Part shown: positions 18,560 through 26,540 of the stretch, piece by piece
Layout: each line of letters opens with the position of its first letter
Numbering within the stretch: the first letter of the stretch is position 1
NCBI RefSeq assembly: GCF_946885885.1
Contig: NZ_CAMPHN010000013.1
Location: 1 to 50,590 of the forward strand
Direction of reading: 5' to 3'
Source of the DNA: an uncultured Pseudomonas sp.
GTDB lineage: Bacteria; Pseudomonadota; Gammaproteobacteria; Pseudomonadales; Pseudomonadaceae
Length of the DNA stretch: 50,590 bases
The notes under the pieces: generated by a model
Seen by the model: only the letters and a program-made list of their open reading frames with translations
Told to the model about the DNA's origin: nothing
Database searches by the model: none
Program-made: the position numbers and the translations under genes

Positions 18560-19020
18560 TACTTGATCAGAACGACCGAACGGAGCTTGATTTTGGAAGC
18601 AGCGTTACCATTCGAGTTTTGCGCCATGCCGGAAGCATCCGCCTCCACCCGCATAACGACGCCTACGATGGGATCCTGAGGGTCGAGGCTGGGACGCATT
18701 TCGGCCAGCTTGGTGATGCGGTAGGCGGGCACAGCCGCCACTCCCGGAAAGCTGGTATAAGTGCCGTTCAGCGCGACAATATCCCGGAGTTCGTCCAGAG
18801 TTTTTCCATCCACGATCCCCTCGCCCTGGCGCAGTCCAGCTTCCGCGGCCTGAAGGGCGAGGCTGCTATCACGCATATTGCCGGCCATACTTTCCTGCAG
18901 CGAGGTGCCGCGCATGCTGCTCAAGCCAATGATGGTCAGCAACAGCAACATGATCAGGGCGATGATCAGCGTTGCCCCGCGCTGGTTATTGATAGGTAAT
19001 GCGGTCATGGATGTATTCAT
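18559..19020 (-). CDS. pilX: Minor pilin PilX
   Basis: The 153-residue protein has the prepilin peptidase site NQRG^ATLIIALIMLLLLTIIG followed by SSMRGTSLQESMAGNMRD and AAEAGLRQGE, which are PilX signatures. Mature position 5 is Ile rather than Glu, as in GspK/PilX-type pseudopilins. It belongs to the tip-priming complex with PilV, PilW and PilE. Its start shares ATGA with the pilW stop, and its stop shares TAATG with pilY1, so the genes are tightly coupled. Confidence 0.93.
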   Translation of the reverse strand: MNTSMTALPINNQRGATLIIALIMLLLLTIIGLSSMRGTSLQESMAGNMRDSSLALQAAEAGLRQGEGIVDGKTLDELRDIVALNGTYTSFPGVAAVPAYRITKLAEMRPSLDPQDPIVGVVMRVEADASGMAQNSNGNAASKIKLRSVVLIK

Positions 19021-20015
19021 GGCAGGCGATTACGAATTCCGATAGTGGTCGAGAATACTTGCGCAAGACGACGATTCTGAATGGTTACGTCTGTTCCGTT
19101 AAAATTGACGGTTTGATTTTCCGGAACCACGTTGGTTTCGGTACTGACGAGCAATAGATAGATACGAACGGACACGACATTATCCCAATTGTCCACCTTA
19201 TTTGCCGATACATAACTATCGACCTGCCTATCGTTGCCCGCGATACCGTATAGAACTTGCATATCCTGAACGCCCTCGACCAACTCCTCATGGGTTTCAG
19301 TACCAGTGGTAAAACTAATGCGCCGGAGCGAAGGTAGGTTCTTAACGCCATTACCTATGTAATAGGTCGAACTTTGCAACGTAAGGATTTCCATGGAGGA
19401 GTCATAGGCGTGACTGAAGTCATTACCCTTCCCTGGATTTTTATTCCCAGGTGAACCCGTATTGCCTCGCGACAAGGAGTTGGCTTTGGCATTACTGCGA
19501 TTTTGAAACATGTCGCAACCAAAGTAATCGGAGACAATAATAATCGTATCTTGGGCGACACCACTTGCAGCGCTCAGAGCGATGGCATTTGCATTGGCGG
19601 CGGTATTGCCGCTTGCCGTTACCCCTGGGATATTGGCTGCATACTTGACATGAATCACATCGCCCGCGGTGCGATTTTTCACCCAAGCCGGGGACACATC
19701 ATTTTTCCCGCTTACCGGTTGGTTCAGATCGAAATATTCAGCGTTATATTTCTCACTCTTATCATTAAGCAAGTTATTCACCGGATATAAGCATTCGCCC
19801 TTATACCCGGCGTTGCGAATATCGTTGGTGAGAAACTCCATGGCGAAACGACCGCTTTCCTGCACGCGGGCAAGTGCGTTATTGGTACTGTAGGTCTGCT
19901 TGCTCGAGAGAAACGTCTGCAATACGCCAGCCATCAGCAACAGGCCGAGGACCATGGCGATCATTAATTCGACGAGCGAAAAGCCTTGCTGGCGAGGCGT
20001 CGATGAGCGGGTCAT
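19017..20015 (-). CDS. pilW: Minor pilin PilW
   Basis: A 332-residue prepilin with cleavage site RQQG^FSLVELMIAMVLGLLL and the PilW-typical segment ARVQESGRFAMEFLTNDIRNAGY. The C-terminal part ends in the VFSTTIGIRNRLP stretch seen in PilW proteins. It is longer than P. aeruginosa PilW (about 270), with extra sequence in the middle. Overlaps of four bases with both pilV (upstream) and pilX (downstream) place it in the middle of the operon. Confidence 0.93.
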   Translation of the reverse strand: MTRSSTPRQQGFSLVELMIAMVLGLLLMAGVLQTFLSSKQTYSTNNALARVQESGRFAMEFLTNDIRNAGYKGECLYPVNNLLNDKSEKYNAEYFDLNQPVSGKNDVSPAWVKNRTAGDVIHVKYAANIPGVTASGNTAANANAIALSAASGVAQDTIIIVSDYFGCDMFQNRSNAKANSLSRGNTGSPGNKNPGKGNDFSHAYDSSMEILTLQSSTYYIGNGVKNLPSLRRISFTTGTETHEELVEGVQDMQVLYGIAGNDRQVDSYVSANKVDNWDNVVSVRIYLLLVSTETNVVPENQTVNFNGTDVTIQNRRLAQVFSTTIGIRNRLP

Positions 20016-20497
20016 ATTTCGGTCCGGTAGACGAAGGTTTCAACGCCGGTATCGGTGCTGTCGGTTTTCTCGGTGCTAGCGGTTGGCTTTATCCGCCCAC
20101 GGTTATCGTTCCAGCGCACGGATATGGTCACCAGGGTGCCGCTCTTTTCGACTTTGCCGGTGCCTTCCGGTAGCGCCTGGGCAAGCGTGTTCAGCCACTC
20201 GGCTTTATCTTTCTGCGCTTGGGTGCCGCTCACCGAGTGGGTGCTGGATGAAGTCGGGTAATCGAATACGTAGGCGTCGGTCAGCGCGGCGGTGCGGTTC
20301 GCACGCATCCGGTCGGCCAGGTCGCTGGCGAGTATGCTCACCTGCGAGCGGTAATAAGCGCTGTGGTTACTCTGCACGCTGGTGACTTGCAGCAGTGCCA
20401 TCCCGAGCAGGCCGATGGCAAGCACGACAAGGGCGATAAGGACTTCGATCAGCGTGGTGCCACGCTGGGCGGCAGGAGAGAAAGCGCTCATTCGCAT
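20012..20497 (-). CDS. pilV: Minor pilin PilV
   Basis: The 161-residue prepilin has cleavage site AQRG^TTLIEVLIALVVLAIGLLGMALLQ, a PilV-type helix, then HSAYYRSQVSILASDLADRMRANR, the standard PilV signature. It connects other minor pilins in the initiation complex. Two possible ATGs (20497 and 20491) are two codons apart. The start overlaps the upstream fimT/fimU stop by 10 bases. Confidence 0.93.
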   Translation of the reverse strand: MRMSAFSPAAQRGTTLIEVLIALVVLAIGLLGMALLQVTSVQSNHSAYYRSQVSILASDLADRMRANRTAALTDAYVFDYPTSSSTHSVSGTQAQKDKAEWLNTLAQALPEGTGKVEKSGTLVTISVRWNDNRGRIKPTASTEKTDSTDTGVETFVYRTEI

Positions 20498-20964
20498 GCG
20501 TCCTTTTCCAGGCTGCTGGAACCGGTCACAGAGACGGTAATTTCCCGCCTCTGCTTGCCGCTGCAGCCACTGGGCGTCACCGCGAAATTGCTAGCGCTAC
20601 CGGCCATGCCGTTGCTGCGAAAGGTCACTCCGGCATTCGGACCGGCGACCGCCAACCCCTGCGCGCTGTCCCAGACCTTGATCACATCACCGCCGACCTG
20701 CTGCACCAGCCAGCCGCCGGCCCAGTCCGCGCCGTTTTCGCAGGTGCTGGCGTCAGGCTTTCTGCGGCAAACCACAACGTTTTGGCGGCGCTTGACGGCC
20801 TCCGAGCGGGCGAGTTGCAGCGCTCCTTGCAGCTCGCTGGCCAGAGTCGAAGCCCGACTGTCGCGGATCATGCCGCCGAACGAGGGAACGGCGATGCCGA
20901 GCAAGATCGCCAGGACGGCAAGGGCCACCATCAGCTCGATCAAGGTGAAACCTTTTTGCGACAT
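20488..20964 (-). CDS. FimT/FimU-family (GspH-like) minor pilin
   Basis: A 158-residue prepilin with cleavage site QKG^FTLIELMVALAVLAILLGIAVPSF followed by a GspH/FimT domain (ASELQGALQLARSEAVKRRQNVVVC). Cysteines occur in pairs (VVCRR, STCENG, PSGCSG, DACE). It is the first gene of the minor-pilin operon. About 300 bases upstream is a minus-strand copy of the 50-bp regulon motif, so this operon is likely under the NarL-type regulators. FimT and FimU are hard to separate by eye; position points to FimU function. Confidence 0.9.
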   Translation of the reverse strand: MSQKGFTLIELMVALAVLAILLGIAVPSFGGMIRDSRASTLASELQGALQLARSEAVKRRQNVVVCRRKPDASTCENGADWAGGWLVQQVGGDVIKVWDSAQGLAVAGPNAGVTFRSNGMAGSASNFAVTPSGCSGKQRREITVSVTGSSSLEKDACE

Positions 20965-21261
20965 CGCACTCTCCTACCTGTCATCGAGAGCCCGCACAGA
21001 TCGGCGGCTCTTTCGCCCCCGCTGGGATGCCGGGGCTACGGTCTCTTTAATATCGCCATTGCAAAGAACTGCGACCGCACAACACATCGGAATGTGGCAA
21101 GCATGGGCTTTCCAGGCTTTCACGGACACACTTGGCTATGTCCGTATAGCGTTCTTAAAAAAGCTGAGCTAACGCCACTCAGCATCGAATGCCGGCACTT
21201 CGAATTACGGAAGAGCTCATTGCAAGCGAGAACAAAGAATGCATTTACGTAGGTTCAGCGA

Positions 21262-21311
21262 CCATCGGCGAGGGCTGATTCTTAGGTAGGGGAGAGTCCG
21301 AAACAGGTAGG
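21262..21311 (-). promoter_or_regulatory. 50-bp regulon motif, copy 1 (minor-pilin operon)
   Basis: On the minus strand: CCTACC (21311-21306), 15 bases, CCTAC (21290-21286), 16 bases containing AAGAATCAGC, then GCCGATGG (21269-21262). It is identical in spacing to five other copies. It faces the fimT/U-pilV-W-X-Y1-E operon, whose first start codon is 297 bases downstream. Confidence 0.85.
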
Positions 21312-21647
21312 GGATGGCTGACAGGACGCGCATCCAATGCCGCGATCGGCCCATCCGGATCGTCGCGTACCCACGCAAGCACTTCAGAGCGAATCGATGG
21401 GTACTGCGCGGCGCTTCGCTGATGGCGCAGCCCGGGCATCGCATGGTTATTGAGGAGGCGACGATCGGCGAGCAGAACGCCCACTGCAGGTTTTGCCGAC
21501 CGTGATGGCGTTGCCAGCGGCGCCGATACCGCTCTCCGGGTCATGACGCGATAACGGCTCCAAACCCCGAACGCAGCCCGCCAACCCGGGGCCAAGCAAC
21601 TCGTCTACAGACACTGGCTGCATCCTGCGTGCTCGCATCAGCCCTCC

Positions 21648-21697
21648 CCTACCCAACCAGGACGACCCCCTACTTAAGAATCAGCCCCCGCCGATGG
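21648..21697 (+). promoter_or_regulatory. 50-bp regulon motif, copy 2 (HAMP-stub gene)
   Basis: CCTACC (21648-21653), 15 bases, CCTAC (21669-21673), 16 bases containing AAGAATCAGC, GCCGATGG (21690-21697). It is the closest relative of copy 1, with which it also shares a CAGCC-N-TC stretch just upstream. It points to the membrane-stub gene starting 262 bases downstream. Confidence 0.85.
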
Positions 21698-21958
21698 TTC
21701 CCGGATCTGCACGGATGCATCCTTGCCCCACTGTCCCGCCACCAGGTTCGCCCGCACACCCTGCATGGCGAATCGGCAGGACATTTGCTGCTTCTGGGAA
21801 AGGAGCCCGTGCTTCGCTGGCTATGCGTCCCCCGCATAATCAGGTCGATCATGGATCCCCGCTTCTGGCGGGGATAGCGTTTTTTTCTCCCATTGCGAGA
21901 ACGGCAAGGAATTCAGATTCCGGGCTAGCCCCCGAACAATGCAAGGCAGGTCTGGAAC

Positions 21959-22363
21959 ATGAGCGATGCAAGCCCGAAGAACAGCGCGGGACGCCATGCC
22001 GTCATGATCGCGTTCATCCTCATTGCCGCCATCTCCTGCATCTATCCATGCGGCGAGGAGCACGCCCGGGCAGCCAGCGAACGGCGCGCCCCGACCGCTA
22101 CCTCAACGCTCAATACCGGCCAGGACCGCGGCATAACCATGGTCGCTGCAAGCGAAACCCTACCGACAACGGCCGCCGGCCCGATAAGCCCCCTCGTAGG
22201 ATCGGTGCTGCTGGAGCTGACGGTCCTCGCCATCTTGCTGTTCCTGCTGCGTTCGATCGTTCTCCATCCGCTCAGACAACTGCATAGCGCCCTGCCCCAC
22301 GTCGACGACGACGCGACCGGCAGCAGCCATCGACAGCATATCCGCGGAGCCGGAACGCCCTGA
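21959..22363 (+). CDS. Two-TM membrane protein ending at a HAMP-like start
   Basis: A 134-residue frame with a hydrophobic segment at about residues 13-32 (HAVMIAFILIAAISCIYPCG), a 45-residue Ala/Thr-rich loop, and a second membrane helix at about 80-102. It continues into RSIVLHPLRQLHSAL, which looks like the beginning of a HAMP domain, and stops 25 residues later. That is the input half of a chemoreceptor or sensor kinase without any output domain. The ATG at 21959 has only a weak AGGCAGG site. It lies downstream of motif copy 2 and just before the response-regulator unit. It could be a decayed receptor or a small membrane partner; I do not assign a function. Confidence 0.5.
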   Translation: MSDASPKNSAGRHAVMIAFILIAAISCIYPCGEEHARAASERRAPTATSTLNTGQDRGITMVAASETLPTTAAGPISPLVGSVLLELTVLAILLFLLRSIVLHPLRQLHSALPHVDDDATGSSHRQHIRGAGTP

Positions 22364-22464
22364 ACCGGAGGCAGCGATCCAGACGCCCATTCAAGAGCGG
22401 CCCACCGGCCGACGACGGGCGAAACCCATCCGCATCAGGCCCCACGCAAGGCACCAGCCAAGCA

Positions 22465-22514
22465 CCTACCCGCCCTCAGAAACGCCCTACTTAAAAACCA
22501 GCGGCAGCCGATGG
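22465..22514 (+). promoter_or_regulatory. 50-bp regulon motif, copy 3 (second response regulator)
   Basis: CCTACC (22465-22470), 15 bases, CCTAC (22486-22490), 16 bases containing AAAAACCAGC, GCCGATGG (22507-22514). The response-regulator ATG is 80 bases downstream, which would make this gene self-regulated if its product binds the motif. Confidence 0.85.
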
Positions 22515-22594
22515 CTTTATTCACGACAAGCAAACACCCTATGAATTATCCAGCCATGCCTACTGGGATTCGCCCTCCCGAGCAGCGAGGAACC

Positions 22595-23236
22595 ATGCTC
22601 AAAAGAATTCGCCTGCTGATTGTCGATGACCACGCCATCATGCGCGAGGGATTGAAACAACTGTTCGCCCTGACCGACGACCTGGAGGTGGTCGCCGAGG
22701 CGGAAAACGGCACCATGGCGCTGGAACGACTGCATCGGGGCGATATCGATGTGCTGTTGCTGGACATGAATATGCCCGGCCTCAGCGGCGAAGATTTGAT
22801 CGTGCACATTCGCGCCCATTATCCAGCACAAAAAATAGTGATGCTGAGCATGCACAACGAGCCGCAAATCGCTCAGCGCATGCTCAGGGCCGGCGCCACC
22901 GGCTACCTATGCAAGACCTGCATGCCCGAGATTCTGCTCGGGGCGGTCCGCCGCGCCGCTTTCGGCGCACGCGTCCTCGATCCGCAAATCGCCGAAGACA
23001 TCGCCCTCGAAGCCAGCAGCCCGATGCAACAGAGCTATCAGGACAAACTCACCGAGCGCGAACTCCAGGTACTCCGCCTGTTCGCCCTTGGCAGCAGCGT
23101 GAGCGGGATCGCCGAGGCGCTGGCGATCAGCAGCAAGACCGTCAGCACCCATAAGGCGCGACTGATGGAAAAGATGGGTTTCTCCAGCAATGCCGACATC
23201 GTCCGCTACGCCGTGAGCCAAAACCTTATCGAGTGA
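22595..23236 (+). CDS. Orphan NarL/FixJ-family response regulator
   Basis: The 213-residue protein has receiver and LuxR-type DNA-binding domains. Phospho-acceptor D57 lies in LLLDMNMPG and the conserved lysine in GYLCKTCMPE. The helix-turn-helix segment has the same KTVSTHKARLMEKMGF recognition helix as the regulator at 13223; the two are clear paralogues. ATG 22595 (MLKRIRLLIVDDH) follows CGAGGAA; the frame is open upstream but without a better start. No kinase gene is adjacent, so the multi-PAS kinase at 8995 may phosphorylate both. Confidence 0.94.
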   Translation: MLKRIRLLIVDDHAIMREGLKQLFALTDDLEVVAEAENGTMALERLHRGDIDVLLLDMNMPGLSGEDLIVHIRAHYPAQKIVMLSMHNEPQIAQRMLRAGATGYLCKTCMPEILLGAVRRAAFGARVLDPQIAEDIALEASSPMQQSYQDKLTERELQVLRLFALGSSVSGIAEALAISSKTVSTHKARLMEKMGFSSNADIVRYAVSQNLIE

Positions 23237-23300
23237 CGCCTGGGCTCAGACCCCCTCTGCGCCCTGCCTGGGCAGCGCCCGAACCACCAGTAGGGCGCCG

Positions 23301-23350
23301 CCTACCAACGCCGCCGGCATGCCTACCCAAGAACCAGCATAGGCCGATGG
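23301..23350 (+). promoter_or_regulatory. 50-bp regulon motif, copy 4 (first short MCP)
   Basis: CCTACC (23301-23306), 15 bases, CCTAC (23322-23326), 16 bases containing AAGAACCAGC, GCCGATGG (23343-23350). It begins 64 bases after the response-regulator stop and ends 113 bases before the TTG start of the MCP-like gene. Confidence 0.85.
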
Positions 23351-23463
23351 TCGATTCATCCCATGGCCCGCATCATCAGCTTATGCCGGCCTTCTGTCGG
23401 CAATTCTTCAACGCAGACAAACCGGCGCTGCGCTGCAGTCGAAGCCGGTACCGGAGAATGAGA

Positions 23464-24549
23464 TTGAGCGAAATCACTTACGCCCCCAAGCAACCCCCCG
23501 TAGGAGCATCCTCGATCATCCTGGCCATGGCGGCGCTCGGCGCCGCCTGCGTGCTGGCCACCGGGGAAGCGCAACATCTACCCGACAGGCTCGCCGTGCT
23601 GATCCTGACATTGGGTGCGCTTGCAGCTTTCTACTACCACTCGCACAACCGCAGCCTGGACGGCGTGAAACCGCAAGCGGCCGGAAATCGGAGCGAGCGG
23701 GATAGCTGTAATTGCGCACAGGCAGCGACTTACCGCGACGCGCTGCCGAACTGGGTCGGCCAGATCGAGTCTGCCCGCACGCTCACCGAAGAGACCATTA
23801 CCACCCTGGTCAACCATTTCGGCCGGATGTCCCAGCGGGTAGAGAGCGCCGCCGCGGCAGCCCAAGGCGGCAAGGCGATGAGCGGCGGGTTGGCTTTACT
23901 GCTCGGCGACAGCCGGCAAGAACTGGAAGCGACGGTCGTCTCGCTGCGTGCGGCCCTGGCCACTAAAGAAGCGCTGCAATATGAAATGGCGGAACTGTCC
24001 AGGCTCACCGAGCAGCTGCGAGCGATGGCCCAGGACCTCGGGAATATTGCCGAGCAGACCAACCGGGTAGCGCTCGACGCCACTCTGGCCGACCGGGGAG
24101 AGCAGGGCTTGGCGGCGGTCGCGAATGAAATCCGTCGGGTCTCCTGTCTGTCCGGCGAAACCGGTAAACGTATCGGCGAGACCGTGGAGGCGGTAAATGC
24201 CGCCATCGCCAGCTCCCTGGCGATTTCCCACCAATATGCCGAGCAGAACGGGGCCACGGCGGACGACGCCAGGCAGGTCATCGAGCACGTCATCAAGCGT
24301 TTTCGCGGGGCGACCAGCACGCTTCTCGAGTCCTCCCGCGAGCTACGCGAGGAAAGCCAGGCCATCGGCCAGGAAATTACCCAGGTGCTGGTCAGCTTGC
24401 GCTTCCGCGAGCAGGTCACCCAGGTGCTCGGCCTGGTCCGCAGCGACCTGGAAAAACTGCATCTGAATCTTGCCCAGGCCGACGCCCCTCGACGCCATCC
24501 TCAGGCCCCAACAACGGCCCCACGCTTGCACCACAGCCGAGCCGCATAA
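23464..24549 (+). CDS. Short MCP-like receptor with degenerate signalling tip
   Basis: A 361-residue protein with two adjacent hydrophobic segments (about residues 16-33 and 40-58), almost no periplasmic part and no HAMP. A cysteine pair (DSCNC, about residue 82) precedes a long helical MCP signalling region. Compared with its downstream neighbour the hairpin tip is altered: NRVALDATLADRGEQGLAAV replaces the canonical [21 protein letters not shown], losing four residues and the conserved tip glutamate/arginine pattern. It therefore probably cannot bind CheA/CheW normally. The TTG start at 23464 has GGAGAA upstream, the same as the paralogue. It has its own regulon motif. Confidence 0.85.
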   Translation: MSEITYAPKQPPVGASSIILAMAALGAACVLATGEAQHLPDRLAVLILTLGALAAFYYHSHNRSLDGVKPQAAGNRSERDSCNCAQAATYRDALPNWVGQIESARTLTEETITTLVNHFGRMSQRVESAAAAAQGGKAMSGGLALLLGDSRQELEATVVSLRAALATKEALQYEMAELSRLTEQLRAMAQDLGNIAEQTNRVALDATLADRGEQGLAAVANEIRRVSCLSGETGKRIGETVEAVNAAIASSLAISHQYAEQNGATADDARQVIEHVIKRFRGATSTLLESSRELREESQAIGQEITQVLVSLRFREQVTQVLGLVRSDLEKLHLNLAQADAPRRHPQAPTTAPRLHHSRAA

Positions 24550-24724
24550 GGTCTGTCGGCGCAATATTCTGGCCGCATCGACCGCAAGCCCGAACTCGGT
24601 TTCGCCTAATCGCTACCGATGAGCGAGGTCGCCAAAAACAGTAAGCCAAGGGCCGACAACTTACGCGGCAGCCTGTGCACTGCAACCCGCCTGAAACTCC
24701 ATACGACGCAGGGGTAGGAATCCG

Positions 24725-24774
24725 CCTACCCACTCTGCCGAAATCCCTACTAAAAAATCAGCCAAAACCGATAG
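24725..24774 (+). promoter_or_regulatory. 50-bp regulon motif, copy 5 (second short MCP and che operon)
   Basis: CCTACC (24725-24730), 15 bases, CCTAC (24746-24750), 16 bases containing AAAAATCAGC, ACCGATAG (24767-24774). It is the most divergent copy but keeps exact spacing. It ends 110 bases before the TTG start at 24885 and is the only visible promoter element ahead of the cheY-STAS-cheA genes. The gap 24550-24884 otherwise resembles the leader of the preceding MCP gene and has no gene. Confidence 0.82.
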
Positions 24775-24884
24775 CCGAGCGCTTGGCATGGTCCGCATCA
24801 TGATCTTTACTGGCATTTTGACGTCAACCTTTCGTCGAAGGACAAACCGGTGCCCGCAGCCGGCCATTGGACGGAGAATCCGTA

Positions 24885-26084
24885 TTGAGTGAAACAACCG
24901 ACTCTCTCAAGCAATCCACAGCAGAAACGCCAGTGATTTCATTAGTGCTGGCAGCCGTAGGCATTGCCTGCGTACTGGCTACGGGGGGGCTGAATTCCCT
25001 GCCTATGGGGCTTGCGATACTACTTCTGGCACTTGGTTCGGCCGCGGCCATCTACCAGCACTCACGCAACCGCACCCTGCGCCGTGCCCTGCATTCGATC
25101 GCCGAAGAACTGCAAGCAGCCAGACGACTGGATAGCCAGGGCACCTGCCGTTGCGGACTCGATCCGTTGTGCCGCGGCGTGCTGCCGGTCTGGTCCGGGC
25201 AGATCGAAGTCGCCCGCAGTCACACCGAAGAGGCGATTACCGCCCTGGCCGCCCGCTTCGCCGATATTTCCCAGCGCGTCGAGCGTGCCGTCTCGATGAC
25301 CGACAGCGCTGCCGACGAGAGCCTCGTCGCGCTGCTCGGCACCAGCCAGCATGAACTGGATGCCATAGTCGCTTCGCTGCGCGCGGCCCTGGCGACCAAG
25401 GAAACCCTGTTGCACGAAGTCATGGAATTGTCCGCGCTCACCGAGCAACTGCGGACGATGGCCCAGGATGTCGGCAATATCGCCAAGCAGACCAATCTGG
25501 TCGCCCTTAACGCCGCCATCGAAGCCGCCCGCGCCGGCGAGGTGGGCCGCGGTTTCGCAGTGGTCGCCGACGAGATCCGCAAACTCTCCAGCCTGTCCGG
25601 CGAAACCGGCAAACGCATCGGCGAAACCGTGGATACGGTGAACGCGGCCATCGCCAACACCCTGGCCATCTCGCGCCAGTACGCCGAGCAGGACGAGGCC
25701 ACGGTGAACCATTCCGGTCAGGTGATCGAACAGGTCGTCGAGCGCTTTCGCAGCGCCACCGGCGCCATTCTCGATTCCTCGCATACCCTGCGCGACGAAA
25801 GCGCCGCGGTCGGCCAGGAAATCGCCCAGGTACTGGTCGGTCTGCAGTTCCAGGATCGCGTCAGCCAGGTGCTCGGCCTGGTTCGTAGCGACCTGGAAAA
25901 GCTGCATCAGAACCTCGCCCAAGCGCAACAGGACAGCGCCGCCGGCCGCGCGCCCGCGCCGCTCGACGCCGACGTCTGGCTCGAGCAGTTGGCCCATACC
26001 TACACCATGCCCGAACTCCATCACGTGCACCGGGGCAATGCCCGGGACGTGTCCAGTAGCGAATCCGAAATCACCTTTTTCTAG
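24885..26084 (+). CDS. Short MCP-like receptor without HAMP
   Basis: The 399-residue receptor has two hydrophobic segments (about 19-37 and 42-60) separated by only a few residues, so it probably senses in the membrane or cytoplasm. A cysteine-rich stretch GTCRCGLDPLCRG precedes VLPVWSGQIEVARSHTEEAI, which is conserved in the upstream paralogue. The signalling tip [33 protein letters not shown] is canonical and should bind CheA/CheW. The TTG start at 24885 has CGGAGAA upstream; the paralogue and the multi-PAS kinase also start TTG-AGY-GAA. cheY begins eight bases after the stop, so it opens the chemotaxis operon. Confidence 0.92.
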   Translation: MSETTDSLKQSTAETPVISLVLAAVGIACVLATGGLNSLPMGLAILLLALGSAAAIYQHSRNRTLRRALHSIAEELQAARRLDSQGTCRCGLDPLCRGVLPVWSGQIEVARSHTEEAITALAARFADISQRVERAVSMTDSAADESLVALLGTSQHELDAIVASLRAALATKETLLHEVMELSALTEQLRTMAQDVGNIAKQTNLVALNAAIEAARAGEVGRGFAVVADEIRKLSSLSGETGKRIGETVDTVNAAIANTLAISRQYAEQDEATVNHSGQVIEQVVERFRSATGAILDSSHTLRDESAAVGQEIAQVLVGLQFQDRVSQVLGLVRSDLEKLHQNLAQAQQDSAAGRAPAPLDADVWLEQLAHTYTMPELHHVHRGNARDVSSSESEITFF

Positions 26085-26092
26085 GAGCCCCC

Positions 26093-26461
26093 ATGGCCAA
26101 GACCATCATGATCGTCGACGACTCCGCCTCCCTGCGCCAGGTCGTCAGCATCGCGCTCAAGGGCGCCGGCTACGAGACCGTCGAAGCCTGCGACGGCAAG
26201 GACGCGCTGAACAAGCTCGACGGTCGCAAGCTGCACCTGATCATCAGCGACGTGAACATGCCGAATATGGATGGCCTGTCCTTCGTCCGCGCGGCCAAGC
26301 AATTGCCGGCCTACAAGTTCACTCCGGTGATCATGCTCACCACCGAAGTCAGCGACGCCAAAAAGCAGGAAGGCCAGGCCGCCGGGGCCAAAGCCTGGGT
26401 GGTCAAGCCGTTCCAGCCGGCGCAGATGCTCACTGCGGTTTCCAAACTTATTTTGCCCTGA
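26093..26461 (+). CDS. cheY: CheY-type single-domain response regulator
   Basis: A 122-residue stand-alone receiver. Acidic D9/D10 are in MIVDDSAS, phospho-acceptor D53 in LIISDVNMPNMDG, threonine in MLTTEVSD, and lysine in AWVVKPFQP. It has no output domain and should carry the CheA phosphoryl signal. It follows the short MCP by eight bases with GGAG at the ribosome site and precedes STAS and cheA. With no flagellar genes here, its target could be a motor or another output; the NMPNMDG/VVKPF pattern is typical of such accessory-cluster CheY proteins. Confidence 0.95.
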   Translation: MAKTIMIVDDSASLRQVVSIALKGAGYETVEACDGKDALNKLDGRKLHLIISDVNMPNMDGLSFVRAAKQLPAYKFTPVIMLTTEVSDAKKQEGQAAGAKAWVVKPFQPAQMLTAVSKLILP

Positions 26462-26540
26462 GCACAGCCACACCCCAGGCCTCGGTAGCGAACGCCTGCA
26501 CATCCAGCGCAGCGCCAAGTAAATACATGGAGAGAAGCCA

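Larger units (their letters stand above)
20965..21958. other. Long intergenic region with two outward-facing regulon motifs
   Basis: The nearly 1-kb gap separates the minus-strand pilin operon from plus-strand genes. Open frames exist on both strands, but none has a good start, ribosome site or recognisable product, so I call no gene. It holds two copies of the 50-bp motif, one on each strand (21262-21311 minus, 21648-21697 plus), directing transcription outwards. The 336 bases between them are unexplained and could be a decayed gene. Confidence 0.5.

Noticed and set aside
21245..21595. 116-codon minus-strand frame in the pilin upstream gap
   Set aside because: No good ribosome site, no recognisable motif, and it runs over motif copy 1.
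21262..24774. GCCGAT boxes as sigma-28 (FliA) promoters
   Set aside because: GCCGATGG resembles the FliA -10 element, but TAAA or TCAAG at the proper 14-15-base distance is missing in all copies; invariant CCTAC boxes are found instead.
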